Below are positions 46,401 to 58,000 of a stretch of DNA of 64,000 bases, piece after piece. This stretch comes from Liolophura sinensis. Lineage: Eukaryota > Mollusca > Polyplacophora > Chitonida > Chitonidae. The notes beneath the pieces were generated by a model. It was given only the letters and a program-made list of their open reading frames with translations. It had not been told where the DNA came from and searched no databases. The position numbers and the translations under genes were made by a program. The first letter of the stretch is position 1. Every line of letters starts with the position of its first letter. The stretch is taken from assembly GCF_032854445.1 (NCBI RefSeq), contig NC_088302.1, positions 8,055,338-8,119,337 on the forward strand, in the 5' to 3' direction.

Positions 46401-49400
46401 CTGTCAATGGACGTGAAGTTGTAGTAAAGGTTTCACTGGTACACTGATGGTAGTTTCCCCTGCTGTCATGTTTAGTTTCCTTTTTCCCCATAAACTTTAC
46501 AGCTGTTATAGACCATTGAGTGCAACAAAAAGCACAGATCAAATAAGTGAGTGATTATAGAAAAATTGTCCGTCTTTACTTTTATGTGGAATAGCAGTGA
46601 TGATGAAATGCTTCTTTGGTCCGTGTTTATGACAAGATGGATGAATTTTAGAAGCTTCTGATTACTAGCTGCAATTCACATCTGTTAAGAAAATTTGTAC
46701 TCTTTTTCTAACATGTATTTGACCACCCCAAAAGTAACAGAAGTTGCCGTTTCTAAATTGAGATAAGGACTTAAGAAGGTTTGATTGTGATATTTACCAT
46801 TCGTGGCCTTATTGTTTATCCTTGACGCTCAATATCTCACCTGTGCACGCATATCGCGTTGATTAATGTGGCCCACATGAACTTTCTCATGGCATTTGAT
46901 ATCTTGTGAGTTTTCTCATGACACTTTATCTCACCTGTTCACAGGTATCACGTTAATTAATGTGGCTCACCTGAACTTGCTGAGGATTGCCCCTGGGGGT
47001 CATGTGGGAAGGTTCTGTATCTGGACAGAGGGAGCGTTCAGGAAGCTTGACCAGCTGTATGGCACGTGGAGGAAGGCCTCAGCAGTTAAGAAAAACTACA
47101 AGTACGTTACCAGACCCAGTTCCATGTGACTGGTACCTCCATTAAACTTCTACCCATTAATTCAGGGTAATGACAAAATGTGCATGTGGAAAGACCAAAA
47201 GTTTTTGAAGGCATTAGATTTTTTCCATCCTTTTCTTTCTTCCCTCCTTTTCGTTTTTCCCATAAATTACAGAAAGATTTTTGTAAATAGCTTAAAAGTC
47301 CTGAAAATGACAGATATATTTTTTAGGGATGTAAGATGTTTTCATTTCTTCATCCTAGTGGCTATTTCTCTCACCATAGCATTGTGTGTAAATACCGTAT
47401 ACGCCCTAAAAATTTGGTTGAAAAAGTACATTCTAGAGGGAAAGAAGGGAAACTTAACACTTTTGGTGATTAAACTTACAGTCATCCATCCTTCCAAACA
47501 AAACTCAAAACAACATTCTAAGATGAAGTGAACTGCCAGAATCAGATAAAATGAATAACTTGGTCATACATGGAAGTTAGATCGAATTCAGTAGATGGGG
47601 AAACGGTGCTAAACTTGGGCATTAGATCCCAATAAAATACATGTAATTGTAATCTCACCTGTAAATAATGTCTGTTCTGTGTCTGAAGTCAGCTGCTGGT
47701 GATGAAATGCTTCTTTGGTCCGTGTTTATGACACGATGTGTGAATTGTAGAAGCTTCTGATTTGCTGATTGTCCACAGTCTTGAAATATGCACATTCTGT
47801 TAAGACATACACAAACCATGACTATTGGGAAACTCGAGGATGAGCTACACAGAAGGTCCAGAGGATAGTACGCACGTACACCGATAAATGCGACGTAATA
47901 TAGGAAAAAAAACAAATGAGTTCACAGCTGTGGGCCATCCTTATACAGGCTGGAAGGGATTTTATATGAGTTCACCATTGACTTTATTCTGTTGACAGTC
48001 TGCCCATGCCCAAGATGACCAACACTGACCTGAGTCGTCTCCTGAAGAGTGAAGAGATACAGAATGTGCTCCGGGCCCCAAGGTGAGAATATACACATTC
48101 AACATCACATGCAGCATTCACCAATTAAATCTTTCAGAAATAAAACTTTTGATCTTATGAAGACGAAGGCACTACGTAAATTTCACTTTCACCTGTAAAA
48201 ACTGGTCAGCAGGGCCCAGTTTCACGAAGAGCCGCGCGGCATGTTTTTATCATTTGTTTTATGATATTTTATACGTTCTTATTACTGTAGCATCGTCCTA
48301 TATGTGTGGTTATCGTATGAATCGCCCAGAGTATGAATAATAGAGTTGTATGATTTTGAATGATACTCTACGCTTAATAAACGCTGAGCTGTTTTTTGGG
48401 GAGGCAAGACATAGGAAAATTAGTGTTTTAGTAAACTTGAAAGACATCAATATGTAGAATTTCCAGAAAAAATTAAGATTTCTCCCACAAAGTTTTGAAT
48501 GATAGAACAAAAAACTGTCCTTGTAGTAATGATGAAATGCTTCTTTGGTCCGTGTTTATGACAAGATGGATGAATTTTAGAAGCTTCTGACTGCTGCCTG
48601 TGTGATACGTGAAGTAAAATGTGATGTTTAATCTTGATGAGATATATTGAACCCTTTTCTGTAAGTCATACCTTAAAATTAAAATTTTATGATAAAATCA
48701 TGTTGAATCTTTGCGATTTCTTTCTGGATGTTAAACCTTTGTGCTATGATTTACATCTTTACAAGTTAGGCATGCATTCATGTTGAATCTGTGGACCTCT
48801 ACGAGACGTGGACTTTTTAGGAGATGATTTCTTTCTGGATGTTAAACCTTTTGGATGTGGGACTTTTGATGATAGTCATGTGTGAATACAAGCTATGATT
48901 AAAGTGGTACTTTGTACACTTTCTGTATGGTGAGTCTTTTCTCAAAGCATATAAGTTACGTGTAATCCTGTTAAATACATGTATTTACCATGTCCTCACA
49001 TGTTACATCATTATGAAGCTGTTCTGTAAGTTGAACCTTTGTTGTTTTTCAGACGCGAAAACAAGCGGCGTGTGCTGAAGAAGAACCCTCTGAAGAATAT
49101 GCGCGTCATGCTGAGACTGAACCCTTACGCTGAGGTCATGAAGAGGAACGCACTGTTGAAGGAGGAGAAGGGACGCCTCGCTCGCCAGGCCCTCATCAAC
49201 AAGCGCCGTGGGGTAAGGCTGCATTTAGTTCTAACATCATGATGTGTGTATCGCTTTCCAAAATATACAGGTTAAATATATGTTTTCTGTCATGTTGGGT
49301 ATTTTGGCATTTGTGTAATTAATGGAGTGCGCTAATTTCAGTTTCACAGTTCCAAAATTCACAAAGGAATAAAGTTGTAAAAGTGCATTATGTTGTTGGA

Positions 49401-49639
49401 AATTTTTTGTTGTTGTAAGAGTACATGCAAATAAGCCTGGTGTATATTTAGTCAGTTGCAGTGTACAAAACTGACAGTTGTTCAGATTAATCAGTAGTTT
49501 TCTTTGTTCTGTTCTAGGATATAAAATTAAACTTCTTATTGGATTTCTGTTTGTGCAGCTGCCAGAAGAGAAGCCCAAAGCTGTTCGTCGCAAGAAGGCT
49601 GGAGCCAAGAAAACTGGCAAGAAGCCGGCTAAGAAGTGA
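43464..49639 (+). CDS. RPL4: RPL4, 60S ribosomal protein L4 (uL4)
   Basis: Nine coding exons: 43464-43475, 43827-43995, 44920-45165, 45473-45597, 46243-46372, 46945-47101, 47999-48082, 49053-49212, 49559-49639 (TGA at the end). GT-AG throughout and phases agree, giving 387 residues. Conserved blocks: [55 protein letters not shown], then the tunnel-lining loop [20 protein letters not shown], later [19 protein letters not shown] and [20 protein letters not shown]. The C-terminal tail is short and Lys-rich ([15 protein letters not shown]), shorter than the human one. It is a structural protein of the large subunit assembled in the nucleolus. The first exon (MLSA, phase 0 into AARPLIS) is chosen from the TOP-like leader and the GTAAGG donor; it is less certain than the rest. 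Introns 3, 5, 6 and 7 each carry a U18-type snoRNA. Confidence 0.95.
44463..44717. repeat. Weak inverted repeat in RPL4 intron 2
   Basis: GGCCATAGAATG near 44463 and its reverse complement ending near 44717 enclose a GC-richer segment unlike the rest of the intron. The arms fade after 12 bp. A decayed transposon is possible. Confidence 0.35.
45336..45406 (+). ncRNA. SNORD18: Box C/D snoRNA, SNORD18 (U18) homologue, copy 1
   Basis: RPL4 intron 3. Box C TGATGA at 45341-45346, box D CTGA at 45398-45401 (61 nt from C to D). The guide GGTCCGTGTTT stands directly before a D'-like ATGA and pairs with the universally conserved 28S AAACACGGACC; the fifth-base rule places methylation on the A after AAAC, the known U18 target. 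Human U18 has the same TTGGTCCGTGTTT guide and lives in RPL4 introns. Confidence 0.9.
45744..45968. repeat. 43-44-bp tandem array in RPL4 intron 4
   Basis: Five copies of GGCCCTATAAAGTGGATGAA with TCAATCAGAATCAAGCAAAC and GGT. The unit is the end of dispersed repeat E (see 18720-18885). Confidence 0.92.
46596..46666 (+). ncRNA. SNORD18: Box C/D snoRNA, SNORD18 (U18) homologue, copy 2
   Basis: RPL4 intron 5. Box C at 46601-46606, box D at 46658-46661, same guide before ATGA, and a C'-like GGATGA. Flanking AGTGA and TTACT can form a terminal stem. Identical to copy 4 between boxes C and D. Confidence 0.92.
47695..47765 (+). ncRNA. SNORD18: Box C/D snoRNA, SNORD18 (U18) homologue, copy 3
   Basis: RPL4 intron 6. 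Box C at 47700-47705, box D at 47757-47760, same guide. The C' region reads GTGTGA and is the most altered of the four. Flanking GCTG/CAGC-like bases are less clear as a stem. Confidence 0.9.
48212..48328. mobile_element. MITE, family F
   Basis: RPL4 intron 7. Starts GGGCCCAGTTTCACGAAGA; interior TTTTATGATATTTTATACG shared with 24449-24583; right end ATCGCCCAGA decayed. Confidence 0.6.
48525..48595 (+). ncRNA. SNORD18: Box C/D snoRNA, SNORD18 (U18) homologue, copy 4
   Basis: RPL4 intron 7. Box C at 48530-48535, box D at 48587-48590. GTAGTAATGATGA and CTGACTGC flank the ends. Same guide and D'-like ATGA as the others. Confidence 0.92.
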
Positions 49640-49729
49640 GGAGACCCGAGGGTTTAACTGTCCAGATGTCCTGGCTGTGTGACCAGCCTTATTTACCTTA
49701 CATTGAGTTAAGTGTACAAAAATGGGCAG

Positions 49730-49735
49730 AATAAA
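49730..49735 (+). other. RPL4 poly(A) signal
   Basis: AATAAA 91 bases after the RPL4 stop codon, the expected distance for the short 3' UTR of a ribosomal protein gene. Confidence 0.7.
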
Positions 49736-50599
49736 AAAATCTCCAGAGAAGATTTGCTATTCAGTTGTGATTTGTCACTCATTGCACAACTGTTTTTTCT
49801 CCAATTCATTGATTTACAGAAATGGAAACCTTCTGGTACACAAGCCTTCCGTACATAACCAGCACAGTACTGGAAAGCGCCTGACCTTCAGCCAGGAGTC
49901 ACAAGGTGTGGTTTAGTTGTCACTTTGAAATGCGAATTTGTAGGTTCCTCAGCTCTTGCTATTCGTTGAAGCTTTCATGTAGTCTGCTTTCATGAAGCTT
50001 TCATGTAGTCTGCTGTACATCATGGGGAAAGTAATCCGCCAAAGGTTGGTGGTATCACAACTGACTGTCCTAGTAGAAATAACAAGAATCCAGATATATG
50101 AAGTAACCCCCTTTCATCCCCCAACATCTACAAAAATGAAGGAAGACAAGTAAGAAATCATAAAAGAAATTACAGGACATAATGTTGCGTATTTCGGCTT
50201 CAAAACAGATTTTTTTCTTGGGCCATTGCAGTATTGGAACATTGATTGCAGTACTGGTACATCCAGTTTGAGTGGAGAAGTGTAGCAATCAGAAGATGCT
50301 AAAATGTACATGAAGGAGAGTAATTATGAAAATAAACAGTTGCCATTAAACTTGGAAATGTTCAGGTGATAGGTGAGATGTATGGCAAGTTTCATCAAAA
50401 TCAGCACAGTAGTTTGAACCCTGCTCTCCCTGGCCCACTTTTGTTAACGGGGTGTAATAGATGCTTGGAGTATGGCATTCAGCAGCAATCATCAACCAAT
50501 CTCCTCAACCCAGAACTTGCACTTTGTAATAGTTTTTAAAATGTTCATATCTGTTTGTACAGCAGGGCAATGATACATGTACGTGCGTCTACTGGCACC
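49736..50599. other. Intergenic, no gene seen
   Basis: Between the convergent RPL4 and PHD-protein gene ends. A short direct repeat, GCTTTCATGTAGTCTGCT, occurs at about 49970 and 49998. Confidence 0.5.
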
Positions 50600-50937
50600 T
50601 TGCTCTTTCAATAGGGACATAGCCCTATTCTTGATCACTAAGTTGCATGTTCGAATCCATTCCTGTCTTGTTAAGCTGAAGGTTTACACTGGGAGATTTG
50701 TCTGGTACCTGGCATCACTTGCTCATAAGATAAACGCTGCCTCTCTGCAGCTATGTGTGTACGGTAGCTGGTTTCCTTTAGCCATTTTCGATCTGCCAGC
50801 GACCTGTGGATGGTCGTGGGTTTCCCCCGGGCTCTGCCTGGTTTCCTACCACCATAATGCTGGCCACTGTCGTATAAGTGAAATATTCTTGAGTACGGCG
50901 TAAAACACCAATCAAATAAATAAATAAATAAATTAGC
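50600..50937 (+). mobile_element. SINE, family A-type tail, with tRNA-like head
   Basis: Head region has a box B-like GTTCGAATCCATTCC near 50651. Body GACCTGTGGATGGTCGTGGG, tail CATAATGCTGGCCACTGTCG, GTGAAATATTCTTGAGTACG, AAAACACCAATCAAATAAAT. The tail looks little diverged. Confidence 0.75.
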
Positions 50938-52005
50938 CATTTTCCTGACCACTGATGTGTGAAAGGAAAATTCTTCAGCACAGATGTCCGTGTTAAACAC
51001 CAATTGGTCAGTTTCTTGGGACCTCCATCCACGTATTGACAACCAATGTGTGTTTTCAATCCAGTAAAACACTGAATTTGATGAATCCAAGCAATGAGAT
51101 GTGCTATTATCTAAGGTGGCTTGAATTGTATACCCATGCATTTTTCAATGGGTATATGTAGATAGGATCCACTGGATTGCAAAGTGACCAGCAGTGAACA
51201 ACAATGCTTAGAAAAGTGCAATGTTTATATACAATGCAAAGCATTCTGCAATCATCAGACATACATCATCAAATTGATGTAAATGACATCATTAAACAAT
51301 GAAATAAATTTCTCACATACATAAACAGTAGTGCGTAATAAATATCTTAACAATAACATAGAACAAAACAATAATTCAAATATTTGTCGCAGTGGACAAC
51401 AGTGTACAAAACACAAACTGGTAATGATTTAACATAAGTACCAGTATGTTTCTATATTCTGCTGATGCACTTAAGCTTGGAGTGGACTGGGAGTTTACAC
51501 TTTCAGCACTAAGATAACCTAGCATTAACTGGTCATTTCCCAGAAACCAGGCCTCGTAATTATCAAGCAACTTAAAACTAATGTCATAAATTGCAAGTAC
51601 TTATAAACTCAAAACAGGAAAGAACTCAAATTGTGGGTTGTACATTGTTCTGCAATAAAGAATCAGTGTACAAAGTTTAAACTTCCTGCAGCAAAACATT
51701 TTAATTGCAGCTGTGTTTCATTTCTGGATTGAGTTATTTCCTGCTCTTTAGAAGTTGCTTGATAAATACGGGCCCGGTAATACACTCAACAGATTGTCAG
51801 GATTCTCTTACTGGAATGATTCTCAGTTCATTGGCACTAAAGGAAAAGCGGTGTAATTCAGACACAAATGAGGAATATTTTACATATCATGATTGTTAAA
51901 ACCAGGCACATTCCTCAGATTTATGATTCTCACAACATCAGACTCTCCTGATTAAGCATGATTTTTTTTTCCCCAATTGGCTACATATCAGTAACCAGGA
52001 TACTT
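50938..52005. other. No recognisable gene; probable 3' flank of the PHD-protein gene
   Basis: AT-rich unique DNA; likely includes the 3' UTR of the minus-strand gene ending at 52006. No certain poly(A) signal chosen. Confidence 0.4.
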
Positions 52006-55000
52006 TTACTTTGGCTTTTTTCGGTGGGCTCTTGTCATCTTAAAGTCAGCAAATAGGTCTCTGGCAGCTTGTCGCTTACTTCTCCTTCGTCTGGATTCCT
52101 GGTTTCCTCCAGAACTGTCAGAACTCTCCCTACAATTCTCACCCTCTGAATCAGACATTCTTTCATCAACAATGCTCTCATTCTTGCTGGATGCTTGAGA
52201 GCCAGGACTGTTCATTACATTTGTCATCTGCAATTGTGGTTGTTTTGATTGAATGTAATTTTTCAATGCCTTAAACATCACACTTTGAACAGGTTGATCA
52301 GGTGTGTTATTATTCACATTGTGGGAGTCTGGAGAAATGGAATCTGCCTCTTGTTGATCTGTCTGCACTTCTGGGGGATGACTACTCTGACAACTGCCAC
52401 TGTCCGAGTCACTACTGCTCTCCAGGGCCTGAAAATAGAGATCAAAGAATAACATGCTGCCACCCAACAGATTTATGATGAAGAGTTTTAGACACAACAT
52501 GTCACTGTCACAATATATGGACCACTGACAACTGAATATTGCAACGACTTCAGCATGGCAGCTTTTTCCCTTAAGGTGCACATGAAGGATGAGTCCTGTG
52601 CCCTGGCTGGCTCATTCAGATTTAATCATGAAAATATACTATATTGATATATACTGATTCTCTATGGAGCATCTCAGCCCTCGACCAATGAGATGGCCTG
52701 CTCCAATCCTGTTGATTTCATAACAACTTTCAGTCTGGAGGTCTCCTCCCTCCATAACATTGCCTTCCATCCTTAGATATTCTTGAGATCACACTTTAAT
52801 CATATATGTAAATCAATCAATATCATGAACTATTTATGACATCATACTATGACATACAAGGACAAGGTCAATCATGGCATCTGGTCTTTCCACATGACAG
52901 ACGAGCAAAATCTGGTAAGACATTACTGTAAATGGCCTAACATTTACATTTTTTTGTCGGAGGCAAATGTCAAAAAATGACTTTTTGTGCTGGAACTTAT
53001 ATTTTTCTTGTAGGATATCATCCTCCCTTCTAAACAAACCTCAAAACATGTTTCTTAAAAATCAACAGAACTCTCAAAAGGAGAAAAAAGGAGCAACTTG
53101 GTCATGGACAATTTTTTTAATTCATTTACCTGATTGGGATTTTACATTGTACTCATTTCAGCCATCATGATGGTAGGAGGAAACCAGGAAGAGGCCAAGG
53201 AAAACTCAAGACCATCCCCATCTTATGAACAAAATATTAGGTCATTTATTATAAGTATGTGTATTTAAGGTATCGTGGTTCTAATTTTATACACTTACCT
53301 TAATCCTAATCTTTCTCTGACGTCTTTTCCTTAAATTTTTGCCATATTGATTTGAACTGCCATCAGATTCACTTTGAACGTTGTTATTTTTGCCGTCACT
53401 GTCAGAATCTCCACTATCTCTACCGTTCATGCTCTCATCAGTGCAGTTATCATCATTGTTGACTTGGTTACGAGGACCCCTTTGCAATCTGGTTTTCTTA
53501 AGCCTTCTGCCATACTGATTTGAACTTCCATCCGACTGGACTGATGAAGCATCACTGCTGTCGCTAGTTTCACCCTTCTCTCTGTTCTCTCTGTTTTTGC
53601 TGCTAGCTGTAGTTCTGCTATCATCTGATTCAGAAACCTCACTATCAGCACTTTTGACTTCATCATCAGGGACTACGAAGTCCTGTATCGAGTCCTCCCC
53701 ACTCGTGTAATCTGGGTCAAAGTTGTATCGGCTGTTTCTAAATAAGCAAAGCAGACAAAACTGGTCTCTCATAAAAGTAGCAGTATGTGGGAACTTTGAT
53801 TTGAATGTCTGTGTTTATTTGGTTGAACTTTTATTATCACTTTCAACTTGTTTTGATGAAATCACAATTGTACCTTCCCATACACATGGCCATTCAGACC
53901 TCTGACACGAACCCCCAACCCTGTCACACCATCACAAGTGTACCTTCCTGTACACATGGCCATTCAGACTTTCAACATGAACACCCAGTCACACCATAAC
54001 AATTCTACCTTCCTGTATACATGGCCATTCCCACCTCCGACATGAACCCTCACCCAGTCACACCATCACAATTGTACCTTCCTGTACACATGGCCATTCA
54101 GACCTCTGACACGAACCCCCAACCCTGTCACACCATCACAAGTGTACCTTCCTGTACACATGGCCATTCAGACTTTCAACATGAACACCCAGTCACCATA
54201 ACAATTCTACCTTCCTGTATACATGGCCATTCACACCACTGACATGAACCCCCAACTCAGTCACACCATCACAAATGTAACATGCTGTGTACATGGCCAT
54301 TCAGATTCCATCACGTACCTCTAGCCAGTCACACCATGACAATTGTACCTTCCTGTACACATGGCCATTCACACCACTGACATGAACTACAACCCTGTCA
54401 CATCATCACAATTGTACCATCCTGTTCACATGGCCATTCCCACCTCCGACATGAACCCTCACCCAGTCACACCATCACAAGTGTACCTTTGTGTATACAT
54501 GGCCATTCAGACTTCCAACATGAACACACAGTCACACCACGACAATTGTACTTTCCTGTATACATGGCAATTCACTACTCCGACATGAGCCCCCCTCCTC
54601 CCCAACCCACCCAGTCACACCATCACAGTTTTACCTTCCCGTACACATGGTCATTCAGACTTCCAACATGAACACGCAGTCACACCACGACAATTGTACC
54701 TTCCTGTATACATGGCCATTCCCACCTCCGACATGAACCCTCACCCAGTCACACCATCACAAGTGTACCTTTGTGTATACATGGCCATTCAGACTTCCAA
54801 CATGAACACACAGTCACACCACGACAATTGTACTTTCCTGTATACATGGCAATTCACACCTCCAACATGAGCCCCCTCCCCAACCCACCCAGTCACACCA
54901 TCACAATTGTACCTTCCCGTACACATGGTCATTCAGACTTCCAACATGAACACCCAGTCACACCACGACAATTGTACCTTCCTGTATACATGGCCATTCC

Positions 55001-58000
55001 CACCTCCGACATGAACCCTCACCCAGTCACACCATCACAAGTGTACCTTTGTGTATACATGGCCATTCAGACTTCCAACATGAACACACAGTCACACCAC
55101 GACAATTGTACTTTCACACCACGACAATTGTACTTTCCTGTATACATGGCAATTCACACCTCCGACATGAACCCCCTCCCCTCCCCAACCCACCCAGTCA
55201 CACCATCACAATTGTACCTTCCCGTACACATGGTCATTTAGACCTCACACCATCACAGTCGTACCTTCCCGTACACATGGTCTACCAACATGAACACCCA
55301 GTCACACCATCACAAGTGTAACTTCCTGTATACATGGTCATTTAGACCTCCTCCTCACTCAGTCACATCACCACACTTGCTATGAGTTCACATAATTACA
55401 CATAAAAATACACTGAGAAATATGGAATCCAGCTCATACTAGTTTCCTCTCCTGTTGTATGCGGGAAGGTCTGCCAGCAGCCTGCAGATGGTTATAGGGC
55501 TCTCCCCGGTTTCCTCCCATCATAATGCTGGTTGCCATTTTTTAAGTGAAATATGCTTGAGTATGGCGTAAAACACCAATTAAATAAATAAATAAATAAA
55601 TAAATACATAGTTCAGAGCAGAAACTTGGTAACTGTTTTTTTTTAACAAGAGGAAACTTACTCCTTGGTAAAGTTATTCACCAGTTTACGAGGTTTTAGA
55701 TGACTATAGGTAGATCGTCCAGAGGGCGTGTCTGGAATCTTGTCCCAAATCTCCTCACGACTTGGCATACGGAATTTCCGTTTTTGCCGTGTCCTTAGTC
55801 GACGAGTCTGTCTCCGCCAGAACAAAAAGATATCATATATAAACAGGGAGAAGACCATCAGAAAGTGTTGAAGCTTTGAGAATATGGGATACCACTTCTA
55901 TGAATGTCAGATTTTCTGTTACATTCATTAGCTTGGAAGGGATATTCTAATCTGTATCCAAAACTTCAACAAATGGCCTGAAATGTACAGGTCAGCTAGA
56001 AGATTTCATTATTTTGTTCTAAAACCAGCCTATTGCTAAAAAAGCTACCCAACCCCTGGTGGCAATGACCTAATCAGTGGATAAAGGTCATCCAGGTTCT
56101 CAGTATGCAGATACACTACCATCAGAAAACTATTTGATTTAAAATTTTTTCTATGCATACACATTTTGCCCAATTCTGACAGATCAATTGATCTTAAAAT
56201 AATTTATGTACATATATTAACTTTTGTAATTTGTATCAAATTAAACTACTGAAAAATGAATTACTGCATAAGGATAAAAAAAATCGCACGATCATAAGGA
56301 TGGCATTTTCTGAAAGTGCATAAGTTGGATATTAGAAAATACAGAACATTCAATTTTAATCACATACATCCAAACTTCTTGACCATTCTCTGGTATAGTC
56401 TATTTAAAGAAAGAAACATGTAAGTGAACACACCATTGTAGTTAAAAACAACAAAGTGTGATGAACGCACCCAGTGACACGTTCCCAACAAGTTACAACC
56501 AGTCATTATGATACTTAGCCATCATGATTCCGTTACACTGTTAAGGCAGACAGGGTAAAATGTCAAAAATATGGATGCCAAAGTAAGCAGAGGTCCCATT
56601 TTGGCATGGCTCTATTGGTCAAGATAAACTCAATGTGTTCCATGGAAGCACATTGCTTGCTACCTACAGCTAAGGCCAGTAGCACTTGCTTCCCTAACAA
56701 TATCAAAGTAATTTGGAAAATTGGTGTGGACGACGGAACAATTCTCTGTGTGGCATAATCTCCAGGATTAAAAAGAAAATCATCAGTCAAATGAATAAAT
56801 ACATTTAAACAGAGTTAAAACCTATTTCCTACTAGTTTATGACTTTACTTGATCACACCCGACACGGAATCAGTCAGGTACGTGTACATTTCTCAGTCAG
56901 GTACGTGTACATTTCTCAGTCAGGTACGTACATTTCTCAGTCAGGTACGTGTACATTTCTCAGTCAGGTACGTGTACATTTCTCAGTCAGGTACGTGTAC
57001 ATTTCTCATTCAGGTACGTGTACATTTCTCAGTCAGGTACGTGTACATTTCTCAGTCAGGTACGTGTACATTTCTCAGTCAGGTACGTGTACATTTCTCA
57101 GTCAGGTACGTGTACATTTCTCAGTCAGGTACATGTACATTTATCCGGAGTCAGTTTCATGAAGCATACTTTAATAATACTGTAAATCTTCAACCTTGTC
57201 GACCTCCAAAGGAGTTTTTTTCAGTGGGAATTAGTGCATACAATTATTATCAAACTGATGCTAAAATCATTTGTTTGTGTCACTAAAGATGCAAGCTTCA
57301 CAACACTGTGCAATACAGTTCTCCTCACACCATACATGTAGTTCTCTCAGAATGTTTTAAGATATGGGTGCCAGAGGCAGCTGAATAGGTTTAAGATATA
57401 GGATAGCCTTTAACAATGTGCACTTCATAGCTCTACAACATCATGGTAACTAAGGACTTTACTTAGCTAAGTACACGTTATGAAACCAGGGGCAGAATGG
57501 CATCCACAGGTATGCATTTTACACAACTGTGACTGAATTGAGGTTACCTCAGGTCTGCATCACGTTGATAGGCATGATTTATATCCTTTATTTCAAATGG
57601 TACAAACCTGGCAGAGTACATATATTAGTATTGTCTTTATGCACCATATTTATAAGGATATACCGATGTAATCTTTAGATATGACAATCGTATGGCGGGA
57701 GTAAAGTCTGGTGAGAGACTTGTTGTGTCCCATACAGATAATGTGTTGTTGAGAAATAGGCCATGAGTACGTGGTCAACACAGAAACACAAAAAATTACA
57801 CACAAAAATACACTGAGAATTATCAAGAAGAAAGCTCATATACATGGACATCTTTAGTGTAAGGAGACGATTCTTTAGTTTAGACTTGAAACGTGAAGAA
57901 GAAATTGAGATCGAGAGTCAATTTGTTGGATAATTATGAATATTTAATTGCCTTGTGTAGTAGTAACGAAAGTTGTTAGATGGACTTTGAGGGTGATGCA

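Noticed and set aside
53805-55321. Several open frames with repeated [11 protein letters not shown]-type peptides
   Set aside because: Frames through the 70-bp minisatellite inside a PHD gene intron.
56839-57286. Three overlapping open frames with repeated [12 protein letters not shown]
   Set aside because: All are the 23-bp array read in three frames.
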